Shown here piece by piece: positions 8,582 through 16,588 of a stretch of 64,000 bases of DNA. The stretch is from NCBI GenBank assembly GCA_014649155.1, contig BMSM01000013.1, forward strand, positions 62,001 through 126,000, read 5' to 3'. Within the stretch, counting starts at the first letter, position 1. Every line of letters begins with the position of its first letter. Below the pieces are notes generated by a model that ran no database searches, was not told the origin of the DNA, and was given only the letters and a program-made list of their open reading frames with translations. Source of the DNA: Streptomyces griseoviridis. GTDB taxonomy: Bacteria > Actinomycetota > Actinomycetes > Streptomycetales > Streptomycetaceae. A program made the translations under genes and the position numbers.

Positions 8582-9634
8582 ATGACCACGACACCGCACC
8601 CCCTCGTCACCCGTGCCCGGCGGCTCGCGGACGAGCTGCTCGTCCCCTCCGCGTCCCGCGTCGACCAGGAGGGCGTCCCGGTCTCCCACATCGGGGCCGT
8701 CCGGCGTTCCGGGCTGCTGGGGGTGAGCGCGCCCGGGGAGTACGGCGGGGCGGGCGCGCCGGACGCCGTGGCGCGGGAGACGGCCGAGATCCTGGCGGGG
8801 GCCTGCTGCTCCACCTGGTTCGTGCAGACCCAGCACCACACACCGGTGCGCCTGCTCGCCAGGGCCGAACGGGGGCTGCCGGTCCGGGAACGCCTGCTCC
8901 CCGCCCTGGCCACCGGCGAGCTTCTGTCGGGGGTCGCCTACGCGCACGTGCGCGGCTGGCCGCGGGTGCCGGTGCGGGTCACCCCCGAGCGGGGCGGCTG
9001 GCGCTTCGACGGGACGGTGCCCTGGTACACCGGCTGGGGGCTGAACGACGTACTGCTGCTGGCGGGCGTGACCGACGACGCGGAGGTGGTGTTCGCGTTC
9101 ACCGACGCCCGCGAGCAGCCGGGGCTGCGGCCCTCCCCGCCGATGCGGCTGGCCGCGCTGACCGCCGCGCGGACGGTCTCCCTGGCCCTGGACGGACTGT
9201 GGGTGCCCGGCGAGGCGGTGGTACTGCGCCGGGACCGGGCGGAGTTCGCCCGGACCGACATCCCCCGCAGCGCCAACACCTCACCGGCGGTGTTCGGGGT
9301 GGCGTCAGCCGCGCTGGACCTGCTGGACGGCGTGCCCGACGCCCGGGACACGGCGGCCGCGCTGCGTACGCGCCTGGACGGTCTGCGCCGGCGTGCCTAC
9401 GCCCTCGCCGACCACCCCGTCCCGCACGAGCACGTCGAGGAGCGGCTGGAGCTGCGGGCCCGGTCCCACGACCTGCTGCGCGCGGCCACGACCGCGGCGG
9501 TGGTGGCCGGCGGCGGCCGGGCGATGGACCTGGGCGGCACGGCCCAGCGGCTCGCCCGGGAGGCCATGTTCCTGCTGGTGCAGGGCCAGACGGCCCCGGT
9601 ACGGCGGGCCCATCTGGCGGCGCTGGGCACCTGA
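8582..9634 (+). CDS. Acyl-CoA dehydrogenase-family flavoprotein
   Basis: 350 residues from ATG 8582, about 30-40 shorter than classic acyl-CoA dehydrogenases. The N-terminal helical domain (VTRARRLADELLVPSASRVDQEGVPVSHIGAVRRSGLLG) is typical, and the middle beta domain has GGWRFDGTVPWYTGWG, the substrate/flavin segment. The C-terminal helices end with GGGRAMDLGGTAQRLAREAMFLLVQGQT. The usual catalytic Glu position cannot be placed securely; this resembles the DszC/hydroxylase-like side branch more than beta-oxidation enzymes. It stands alone, divergent from the chitinase. Substrate unknown. Confidence 0.85.
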   Translation: MTTTPHPLVTRARRLADELLVPSASRVDQEGVPVSHIGAVRRSGLLGVSAPGEYGGAGAPDAVARETAEILAGACCSTWFVQTQHHTPVRLLARAERGLPVRERLLPALATGELLSGVAYAHVRGWPRVPVRVTPERGGWRFDGTVPWYTGWGLNDVLLLAGVTDDAEVVFAFTDAREQPGLRPSPPMRLAALTAARTVSLALDGLWVPGEAVVLRRDRAEFARTDIPRSANTSPAVFGVASAALDLLDGVPDARDTAAALRTRLDGLRRRAYALADHPVPHEHVEERLELRARSHDLLRAATTAAVVAGGGRAMDLGGTAQRLAREAMFLLVQGQTAPVRRAHLAALGT

Positions 9635-9671
9635 GGCCCGCCGGGTCGGGACCGGGGTCCGGAAGGTCGGG

Positions 9672-9851
9672 TCAGTCGTCGTCGGAAGCCGGGACTATGA
9701 CGAGGAACGCGTCCGACTCCAGGTCCATGACGACGGTGGCGGGCTCGCCCTGGGCCCGCCGGGCGGCGGCGAACTCCTCCGCCGGCCACGAACCGCGCGG
9801 GGAACCCGCGGGAAACCGCTCCAACACCTTCGCGCTCATAACGGCAGACAT
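9672..9851 (-). CDS. Small conserved hypothetical protein
   Basis: 59 residues from ATG 9851 with GGAGGTG ten bases upstream; a second ATG is at 9839. It contains PRGSWPAEEFAAARRAQG and ends in VVMDLESDAFLVIVPASDDD, a compact pattern I associate with small Streptomyces proteins of unknown role. There is no signal or membrane segment. It faces the flavoprotein gene tail to tail. Confidence 0.65.
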   Translation of the reverse strand: MSAVMSAKVLERFPAGSPRGSWPAEEFAAARRAQGEPATVVMDLESDAFLVIVPASDDD

Positions 9852-10039
9852 AGCGGCAGCCACCTCCAGCAGTCGGGAACCGGCACCCGGCGCCCTCGGC
9901 CGAGCAGGTTCCGCCTGCCCCCGTTCACCCCGCTCATACCCCGTCCGCCGCGCATCCGGTGGAGGCCCGCCCGGCGAAGTGATCACATGGGGAGGGAGCA
10001 GGGACGACCGGGGGGCCGCCGACCGGAGGGCCGAGCACC

Positions 10040-11635
10040 ATGCGTGACGACGACACCGGGACCGGACCGGCCACGCCGGGTGACGCGGACCCCGGGGCTC
10101 CCGGGGCCGGGGCACGCTGTCTGGTGACCGGTGCCACGGGGTACATCGGCGGCCGGCTCGTGCCGGAGCTGCTCGCCGCGGGGTTCCGGGTGCGCTGCCT
10201 GGCCCGCACCCCAGGCAAGCTGCGCGACGTGCCCTGGGCCCGCGAGGCCGAGGTGGTCCGCGGTGACGTCACCGACCGGGCCTCGCTGGCCGCCGCGCTG
10301 CGCGGTGTGGACGTCGCCTACTACCTGGTGCACGCCCTCGGCGCCGGGGAGGGCTTCGAGGACACCGACCGCCGGGCGGCCCGCCTCTTCGGTGAGCTGG
10401 CCCGGTCCGCCGGGGTGCGGCGCGTCGTCTACCTGGGCGGTCTCGCCCCCGCCGGCGTGCCCGAGCACGTGCTCTCCCCGCACCTGCGCTCCCGGACCGA
10501 GGTGGGCCGCATCCTGCTGGCGTCCGGCGTGCCCACCACCGTGCTGCGGGCCGCCGTGATCATCGGTTCGGGCTCCGCCTCCTTCGAGATGCTGCGCTAC
10601 CTCACCGAGCGGCTGCCGGTGATGGTGACCCCGAACTGGGTGCACACCCGCATCCAGCCCATCGCGGTCCGGGACGTACTGCGCACCCTGGTCGGCAGTG
10701 CCCGGATGCCGGCCGACGTCAACCGGGCGTTCGACATCGGCGGCCCGGAGGTCCTGACGTACCGGCAGATGATGATCCGGTACGCGGCCGTCGCCGAGCT
10801 GCCGCACCGGTTCGTCGTACCGGTCCCCGTCCTCACCCCCCGGCTGTCCGGATACTGGGTGGGGCTGGTGACGCCGGTGCCCGCCTCCATCGCCCGGCCG
10901 CTCACCGAGTCGCTGCGCCACGAGGTGGTCTGCCGGGAGCACGACATCGCGCGGTACGTGCCCGACCCGCCGGGTTCGCCCCTCGGATTCGACGAGGCGG
11001 TACGGCTGGCCCTCCGGCGCGTCCAGGAGGCGCAGGTGGCCACCCGCTGGTCCAACGCCTCGGTGCCCGGCGCCCCCAGCGACCCGCTGCCCACCGACCC
11101 CGACTGGGCGGGCGGCAGCCTCTACACCGACCTGCGGGAGCAGCCCGTCGACGCCTCGCGCGAGCGGCTCTGGCAGGTCGTCGAGGGCATCGGCGGGGAG
11201 CACGGCTGGTACTCCTTCCCGCTCGCCTGGTCCGTGCGCGGCCTGCTGGACCGGCTGGCCGGCGGGGTGGGGCTGCGCCGGGGCCGGCGGGACGCGACGC
11301 GGCTGCGGGCCGGGGACTCGCTGGACTTCTGGCGGGTCGAGGAGATCGAGCCGGGCCATCTGCTGCGGCTGCGCGCGGAGATGCGGCTGCCGGGCCTGGC
11401 CTGGCTGGAGATGTACGCCGAGACGGACGGCGCCGGCCGCACCCGCTACCGGCAGCGGGCCCTGTTCCACCCGCACGGTCTGCTCGGCCACCTGTACTGG
11501 TGGAGCGTCTCCCCCTTCCACGCCGTCGTCTTCGGCGGCATGGCCCGCAACATCGCCCGCGCGGCGGCGAGCGGCACCGTCCCGGCCCGTCCGGGGCGCC
11601 GGCCGCGTCCGCGCGCCGCGCGCGGACGGGAGTAG
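10040..11635 (+). CDS. NAD(P)-binding SDR-type protein with C-terminal DUF2867
   Basis: 531 residues from ATG 10040 with GGAGGG upstream. The N-terminal half is an atypical extended SDR: CLVTGATGYIGGRLVPELL (nucleotide site), RGDVTDRASLAAALRGVDVAYYLVHAL and a VVYLGG strand. The C-terminal part, from about residue 350, is DUF2867, a START/polyketide-cyclase-like fold (WQVVEGIGGEHGWYSFPLAWSVRGLLDRL, HLYWWSVSPFH). The reaction is unknown. It lies 45 bases before the photolyase gene in the same direction; the same grouping is frequent in light-induced loci. Confidence 0.88.
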   Translation: MRDDDTGTGPATPGDADPGAPGAGARCLVTGATGYIGGRLVPELLAAGFRVRCLARTPGKLRDVPWAREAEVVRGDVTDRASLAAALRGVDVAYYLVHALGAGEGFEDTDRRAARLFGELARSAGVRRVVYLGGLAPAGVPEHVLSPHLRSRTEVGRILLASGVPTTVLRAAVIIGSGSASFEMLRYLTERLPVMVTPNWVHTRIQPIAVRDVLRTLVGSARMPADVNRAFDIGGPEVLTYRQMMIRYAAVAELPHRFVVPVPVLTPRLSGYWVGLVTPVPASIARPLTESLRHEVVCREHDIARYVPDPPGSPLGFDEAVRLALRRVQEAQVATRWSNASVPGAPSDPLPTDPDWAGGSLYTDLREQPVDASRERLWQVVEGIGGEHGWYSFPLAWSVRGLLDRLAGGVGLRRGRRDATRLRAGDSLDFWRVEEIEPGHLLRLRAEMRLPGLAWLEMYAETDGAGRTRYRQRALFHPHGLLGHLYWWSVSPFHAVVFGGMARNIARAAASGTVPARPGRRPRPRAARGRE

Positions 11636-11680
11636 TGCACGGCACCCCGCCGGGCAGTCCCGCACCCTGGAAGGACGCGC

Positions 11681-13063
11681 ATGCACGTCTCGGTCGTCCT
11701 GTTCACCGCCGATCTGCGGCTGCACGACCATCCGCCGCTGCGGGCCGCCTGCGACGGGGGCGGCCGGGTCGTGCCGCTGTTCGTGCGGGACCGCGCGGTG
11801 GACGCGGCGGGGTTCGCCGTGCCCAACCGGCTGGCGTTCCTCGCCGACTGCCTGCGCGACCTGGACGCGGGCCTGCGCGCCCGCGGCGGCCGGCTCGTCG
11901 TCCGCTCCGGTGACGTGGTCGAGGAGGTCTGCCGGGTGGCCGCCGAGGCGGACGCCGACGAGGTGCACATGGCGGCCGACGTCAGCGCCTACGCCCGCGC
12001 CCGCGAGGGGCGGCTGCGGCGGGCCCTGGAGGGGGCCGGGCGCCGGCTGCACGTCCATGAGACGGTGACCACCGTGGTGCCGCCGGGCGCGGTGACCCCG
12101 GCGGCCTCCGACCACTTCGCGGTCTTCACGCCCTACCTCCGGCAGTGGTCCCGGCTGTCGCCGCGTCCCGTCCTCGCCGCGCCGCGCGCGCTCCGGGTGC
12201 CGGACGGCGTCCGCTCCGGACCACTGCCGGACCGCGCCGCCCTCGCGGGCAGCGCCGGCCTGTCGCCGGGGCTGGCCCGGGGCGGGGAGGCCGAGGGCCG
12301 CCGACGGCTGGCGGCCTGGCTCCGCGGCCCCGTCGCCCGGTACGAGGACCGCCACGACGACCTGGCCGGCGACGCCACCTCCCGGCTCTCGCCCCACCTC
12401 CACTTCGGCACCCTCTCCCCCGGCGAGGTCGTGCACCGCGCCCGCCGGGCGGGCGGCCCCGGCGCGGAGTCCTTCGTACGGCAGCTCGCCTGGCGCGACT
12501 TCCACCGGCAGCTCCTCGCGGCCCGGCCGGCCGTCTCCACCGCCGACTACCGCACCCGCCACGACCGGTGGCGCACGGGCCCCGGCGCGGAGGCGGACGC
12601 CGCGGCCTGGCGGGCGGGCCGCACCGGTTTCCCGCTGGTCGACGCCGGCTTGCGCCAGCTCCGCCACGAGGGCTGGATGCACAACCGGGCCCGGCTGCTC
12701 ACCGCGAGCTTCCTCACCAAGACGCTCTACGTCGACTGGCGGGTGGGCGCCCGGCACTTCCTGAGCCTGCTGGTCGACGGGGACGTCGCCAACAACCAGC
12801 TGAACTGGCAGTGGGTGGCCGGCACCGGCACCGACAGCCGCCCGCACCGGGTCCTCAACCCCGTCGTACAGGCCCGGCGGTACGACCCGGACGGCGCGTA
12901 CGTCCGGCGCTGGGTGCCGGAGCTGGCCGGGGTGTCCGGGCGGGCCGTGCACGAGCCGTGGACGCTGCCGGACCGGGAGCGCGCCGGGCTCGGCTACCCG
13001 GCACCGGTGATCGGCCTCGCGGAGGGCCTCGCCCGGTTCCGGGAGGCGCGCGGTCTCACGTGA
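11681..13063 (+). CDS. phr: Deoxyribodipyrimidine photolyase (class I, cryptochrome/photolyase family)
   Basis: 460 residues, the normal length, with GGAAGGA before the ATG. The N-terminal alpha/beta antenna domain begins VSVVLFTADLRLHDHPPLRAA. The C-terminal FAD domain has ARYEDRHDDLAGDATSRLSPHL, the LRHEGWMHNRARLLTASFL helix and DGDVANNQLNWQWVAGTGTD, which bind FAD and the damaged DNA. It repairs cyclobutane pyrimidine dimers with blue/near-UV light. Probably co-transcribed with the SDR gene. A decayed MerR-type regulator gene follows on the other strand and overlaps it by 8 bases at the 3' end. Confidence 0.95.
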   Translation: MHVSVVLFTADLRLHDHPPLRAACDGGGRVVPLFVRDRAVDAAGFAVPNRLAFLADCLRDLDAGLRARGGRLVVRSGDVVEEVCRVAAEADADEVHMAADVSAYARAREGRLRRALEGAGRRLHVHETVTTVVPPGAVTPAASDHFAVFTPYLRQWSRLSPRPVLAAPRALRVPDGVRSGPLPDRAALAGSAGLSPGLARGGEAEGRRRLAAWLRGPVARYEDRHDDLAGDATSRLSPHLHFGTLSPGEVVHRARRAGGPGAESFVRQLAWRDFHRQLLAARPAVSTADYRTRHDRWRTGPGAEADAAAWRAGRTGFPLVDAGLRQLRHEGWMHNRARLLTASFLTKTLYVDWRVGARHFLSLLVDGDVANNQLNWQWVAGTGTDSRPHRVLNPVVQARRYDPDGAYVRRWVPELAGVSGRAVHEPWTLPDRERAGLGYPAPVIGLAEGLARFREARGLT

Positions 13064-13960
13064 GGGGCGCGGCGGAGACCGCCGCGAGCGAGCCGAGCGC
13101 CTCGGGCAGGGTGGAGGGCCTGGCGGTGCCCGTCCCGGAGCGCCCGGCCCAGCCGGGACCGCCGAGCAGCACCAGGGGCCGGCGCCGGGTGCCGGCCACG
13201 CGCCACCGGGCCCCCGCGGCATGGCGGGCCGGGGGCGACGGCCACCGGGTGCCGGGCCTGCGCCCACAGCAGCACGGCGACCGGGCCCAGCCGACGCACG
13301 GCGGCGGTCGGCGCCCGGGCCGGGACGGCCGCGCCGAGCATCCGGAGCGCGAGGCCGCGCTCGCTCAGTACGGCGTCGAGCGCCCCGATGGGCAGCGAGT
13401 GCTCCTCGCCGGGCACGCAGGCCAGGACCATGGGCGCGGCGGTGCCGCGCGCGGTGGCGGCGGGGGCGGGTGTGGCGGCGCAGCGTGGTGGAGACGTCCC
13501 AGGACAGCAGGTGCTCGACCTCGACGTAGCGGTCGCCGGAGGTCTCCCAGGCGCGTCCCACCGCGGGCGGGGCCGGCACCGTCACCTCCTGCCAGGCGGT
13601 GCTCAGCCCGTGCCGGTCCACGGCGGCGCCCAGCGGCTCCCGCACGGCCGGCGCGTCCAGCCGTACGGCGGCGCGGGACAGGCCCCGGGGCTCCCCGCGC
13701 AGCTCCACGGCGGACGCGGAGGGCTCCCCCGGCCCGGGGCGGGCCGGCCGGGCGGCCTCGGCGGGTGGCACCCCGGACGCCGTCGGCCGGCACATGGTCT
13801 CCAGCAGCCGGACGTCCTGCGGCGCCCAGCGACGGTGGCGGCCCTCGGCGCGGACAGCCGGCCCGATGCCGTATCTGCGGTCCCGGGAGCGCAGCGTGGT
13901 GGGGGAGACGCCCAGCCGCCGGGCCAGGGCGCCGGTGGTCAGACCGGCATCGGCCGGCAC
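13056..13960 (-). pseudogene. MerR-family regulator with B12-binding-type C-terminus, broken by two frameshifts
   Basis: The start of the frame holds an HTH (LTTGALARRLGVSPTTLRSR) and DRRYG...RHRRWAPQDV, a MerR/LitR-like DNA-binding domain. The frame then changes near 13474-13483, giving VLACVPGEEHSLPIGALDAV and MLGAAVPA, and changes again near 13230-13240, giving WRVAGTRRRPLVLLGGPGWA and a stop at 13056. All three pieces align in order with one family, so two +1 shifts (or assembly errors) split a single gene. The usual Trp of RSWDRRYG is Arg. The 5' end is uncertain (GTG 13960 or ATG 14059). Probably once controlled the photolyase operon. Confidence 0.75.
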
Positions 13961-14150
13961 GGGACTCGTCGGCTCGTGCGTGAGCGCACGAGCCGACGCA
14001 CGGCCGACGCCCGGTGAAGCCTCCGGGGATTTCCGACCAGGGCACCCGGGCCCGCGCATAAAGGCGAAGTAAGGAGCAGAATGGAGGTATTGCGGCATTC
14101 GTCGCATACCGCACCAGACGCGGACGGTCTGCCAGTAAAAGGAGACGACC

Positions 14151-14600
14151 ATGGCCAACGTCTCGCACACCAGAGGCGACACCACCCACGACCTGGGCAG
14201 CCACCCCGACGCCCCCGAGATGCGGGCCCGCTACGACCGCGTGCTCGGCGGCCGGGACGTGATGCTCATGGACGGGCCGGTGTTCCTGCTCGGCCTGTAC
14301 TGCGCCGTGTCCCCGTGGATCCTCCACTTCACGTCCAGCCAGCCCTCGCTGGTCGCCCACAACCTGGTTCTGGGCATCGCGATCGCCGTGCTGGCGCTGG
14401 GATTCACCCGGGCCCCGGAACGGATGTACGGCCTCAGCTGGGCCATGTGCGGCATCGGCATCTGGATGATCATCTCGCCCTGGGTCGTGGGCTCCAGTCC
14501 GGACACCGGTGTCATATGGAACAACATCATCATCGGCGCGCTGGCCCTGATCCTCGGGACGGCGTGCGCCGGTGCGGCGGCGAAGGCGTCCAAGCACTAG
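14151..14600 (+). CDS. SPW-repeat membrane protein
   Basis: 149 residues with AAAAGGAGA before the ATG. It has four hydrophobic segments in two similar halves, each carrying an SPW motif: LLGLYCAVSPWILHF and GIGIWMIISPWVVGSS. The cytoplasmic N-terminus is polar (RYDRVLGGRDVMLMDG). SPW-repeat proteins are actinobacterial inner-membrane proteins of unknown function. A 12-bp terminator stem follows directly, so this is probably a single-gene transcript. Confidence 0.9.
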   Translation: MANVSHTRGDTTHDLGSHPDAPEMRARYDRVLGGRDVMLMDGPVFLLGLYCAVSPWILHFTSSQPSLVAHNLVLGIAIAVLALGFTRAPERMYGLSWAMCGIGIWMIISPWVVGSSPDTGVIWNNIIIGALALILGTACAGAAAKASKH

Positions 14601-14614
14601 GCCCGTCCGGCACC

Positions 14615-14652
14615 GCGTGAGGCCGGTCCGCGCGTGCGGGCCGGCCTCACGC
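14615..14652 (+). terminator. Hairpin terminator after the SPW-repeat gene
   Basis: GCGTGAGGCCGG (14615-14626) is perfectly complementary to CCGGCCTCACGC (14641-14652) with a 14-base loop. It begins 15 bases after the stop codon. Confidence 0.75.
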
Positions 14653-14738
14653 GCGCTCCGGCGCGAAATCGCGCATGCGTGCGCCCGCCGCCAGCGGGCA
14701 GACGGCCGGTGCGGGGGCAGAGACAGAAAGGGGCGGAG

Positions 14739-15002
14739 ATGGGGATCGACGGGATCTTCAGTGCCATCATCATCGGTATCGTCATCGGCGTTCTGGGCCG
14801 GCTCGTGGTTCCGGGCCGCCAGCGCATCGGCATTCTGTGGACGATCCTGGTGGGCATCGTGGCCGCGCTGATCGGTACGGCGATCGCGGGCGCGTTCGGG
14901 GTGGCCGAGACGGACGGTCCGGACTGGATCGAGTGGCTGATCCAGATCGCCCTGGCGGCGGTCGGCGTGGTGGCACTGGACCGGGCGAAGGCGCGCCGCT
15001 GA
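14739..15002 (+). CDS. GlsB/YeaQ/YmgE-family stress-response membrane protein
   Basis: 87 residues from ATG 14739, preceded by GAAAGGGGCGGAG. It has three hydrophobic segments with family glycines (IIIGIVIGVLGRLVVPGRQ, ILWTILVGIVAALIGTAIAG) and a C-terminal WLIQIALAAVGVVALDRAK. This transglycosylase-associated (PF04226) family consists of small inner-membrane proteins induced by stress; the molecular role is unknown. A terminator follows. Confidence 0.9.
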   Translation: MGIDGIFSAIIIGIVIGVLGRLVVPGRQRIGILWTILVGIVAALIGTAIAGAFGVAETDGPDWIEWLIQIALAAVGVVALDRAKARR

Positions 15003-15025
15003 CGGCGGCGGCCGGACTCCGCACC

Positions 15026-15066
15026 GGCGGGCGGCGCACCCGGGACGACCCGGGGCGCCGCCCGCC
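15026..15066 (+). terminator. Strong GC hairpin after the GlsB-like gene
   Basis: GGCGGGCGGCGC (15026-15037) pairs perfectly with GCGCCGCCCGCC (15055-15066), and the inner ACCCGGG/CCCGGGG bases can pair too. It ends 55 bases before the next gene. Confidence 0.65.
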
Positions 15067-15120
15067 GCCGCGTCTAGGCTGGGTCCGCCGTATCACCAGA
15101 GCCGCCCGGAAGGACGCCGT

Positions 15121-15606
15121 ATGACCGTGAAGGACACCGAGCTGCCGCTGCTCCGCCGCTGTGTGGAGCTGGCCGCCGAGGCGCTGGCGGCCGGGGACGA
15201 GCCCTTCGGCTCCGTGCTGGCCGGCGCGGACGGCACGGTGCTGGCCGAGGACCGCAACCGGATCGCGTCCGGCGACAGCACCCGGCACCCGGAGTTCGCG
15301 CTCGCCCGCTGGGCGGCGGAGCACCTGGACCCGGCCGAGCGGGCGGCGGCGACGGTGTACACCTCCGGCGAGCACTGCCCGATGTGCGCCGCCGCCCACG
15401 CCTGGGTGGGCCTCGGCCGCATCGTCTACGTCGCCTCCTCGCGGCAGCTCTCGCAGTGGCTCACCGAACTGGACGTCCCCGCCGCCCCGGTCCGGGCGCT
15501 GCCGGTGCGGGACATCGCGCCCGGTGTGACCGTGGACGGCCCCGTCCCGGAACTGACGGAGGAGATCCGGGCGTTGCACGTCCGGTTCCACGCCGGGCGG
15601 GGCTGA
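15121..15606 (+). CDS. Nucleoside/cytidine deaminase-family protein
   Basis: 161 residues with GGAAGGA before the ATG. The zinc site is complete: HPEFAL (His and catalytic Glu) and EHCPMCAAA (two Cys). EPFGSVLAG near the N-terminus is the usual opening of guanine/tRNA-type deaminases (TadA/GuaD branch). It probably deaminates a free base or nucleoside in purine or pyrimidine salvage; the exact substrate is not readable. It stands alone and converges on the chaplin gene. Confidence 0.88.
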   Translation: MTVKDTELPLLRRCVELAAEALAAGDEPFGSVLAGADGTVLAEDRNRIASGDSTRHPEFALARWAAEHLDPAERAAATVYTSGEHCPMCAAAHAWVGLGRIVYVASSRQLSQWLTELDVPAAPVRALPVRDIAPGVTVDGPVPELTEEIRALHVRFHAGRG

Positions 15607-15625
15607 CCCGCGCCGCCGGTCCCGC

Positions 15626-16363
15626 TCAGCCGCGGGCGCGGGGCCGGAAGCGCCGGTGCAGGGCGGCACCGCCGAGGACCAGCGCGGTACCGCTCAGCAG
15701 GGCGGGCAGGGTCTGGTCGGCCCCGGTGCGGGCGAGGGCGGACGTGGCGGTGTCCGGCGCGGTCAGCTCCGGCTCGTGCGCGGGCGGCTCCTCCTCCCCC
15801 GCGGGCGGCGCGGACGACTCGGGCTCGGGCTCCGGCTCCGGTTCGGGTCGCGGGGCCGGGTGGCGCGGGGGCTCCGGGCGGTCGTCGCCGGGGCCGTTCA
15901 CGGACTCGTTGCCGGTGACGGGGTTGCCGATGCCCACCACGTTCACCGAATTGCCGCTGATGTTGACCGGAAGGTCGACCGGCAGCTGCACGCCGTTGCC
16001 GGTGAGCACCCCGGGCGAGTCCTCGGTGCCGCTCGCGGCGGACGCGCCGCCGGGGCCGCCGCCCTCCCGCCCGCCGGGGCCGCCGTCCCTCGCCCCGCCC
16101 GGGCCGCCGCTCCCCCCGGTGTTCGCGCAGGTGTTGCCCGCGGCCGGGTTGAGCAGCCCGGCCACGTTCACGGTGTTCCCGCACACGTTCACCGGGACGT
16201 CCACCGGGAGCTGGACGATGTTGCCGGAGATCAGCCCGGCCGAGCCGGCCGCCGCCCCCCGCGCGTCCGCGCCGCCGGCTGCGAGGGCCGAGCCGGCCGG
16301 GACCGACACGGCCAGCGCGCCGGACGCGGCGACGAGTACTCCGATTCGGGTAACCCTTGTCAT
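15626..16363 (-). CDS. Long chaplin with two chaplin domains and sortase signal
   Basis: 245 residues. A signal peptide (VTRIGVLVAASGALAVSVPAG, cleavage after ALA) is followed by chaplin domain 1 (LISGNIVQLPVDVPVNVCGN...NTCAN), a Gly-rich linker, chaplin domain 2 (VLTGNGVQLPVDLPVNISGN...NESVN) and a Pro/Glu-rich spacer. The end is a cell-wall sorting signal: LARTG, a hydrophobic stretch and RRFRPRARG. Long chaplins (ChpA-C type) are fixed to the wall by sortase and help form the amyloid surface layer of aerial hyphae. Domain 1 keeps both Cys, domain 2 has none. A BldN-like promoter lies upstream. Confidence 0.93.
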   Translation of the reverse strand: MTRVTRIGVLVAASGALAVSVPAGSALAAGGADARGAAAGSAGLISGNIVQLPVDVPVNVCGNTVNVAGLLNPAAGNTCANTGGSGGPGGARDGGPGGREGGGPGGASAASGTEDSPGVLTGNGVQLPVDLPVNISGNSVNVVGIGNPVTGNESVNGPGDDRPEPPRHPAPRPEPEPEPEPESSAPPAGEEEPPAHEPELTAPDTATSALARTGADQTLPALLSGTALVLGGAALHRRFRPRARG

Positions 16364-16412
16364 AGGCTCCCTGCCTTCCAGACATGATCGCGGGCACTCA
16401 CCCGCACTGGTG

Positions 16413-16440
16413 ACAACGCGGACGAACCATCCGAGTTATG
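16413..16440 (-). promoter_or_regulatory. Predicted sigma-BldN promoter of the chaplin gene
   Basis: Reading the minus strand, CATAAC (16440-16435), a 16-base spacer and CGTTGT (16418-16413) match CGTAAC-N16-CGTTGA, which I recall as the BldN pattern, at 10 of 12 positions. The leader to the ATG at 16363 would be about 40 bases. Chaplin genes are known BldN targets. Confidence 0.55.
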
Positions 16441-16588
16441 GCTTATCCGTCTTTCACCCCGTCGAGTGGCCCCGGCGTCGAACGCCCGCTCGGTGCGCGC
16501 CCGGCCCGGAGGCGGGGTCCCGGCACCCCGCTTATGGTGGGCGAGGGCGCCGCTCTCCGGTCCCCGACGGGGCGCCCGGGAGGCATCG

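Noticed and set aside
9983..14185. A 1400-codon open frame on the minus strand
   Set aside because: It is the antisense of the SDR and photolyase genes. Only the part above about 13480 has real content, the regulator start described as a pseudogene.
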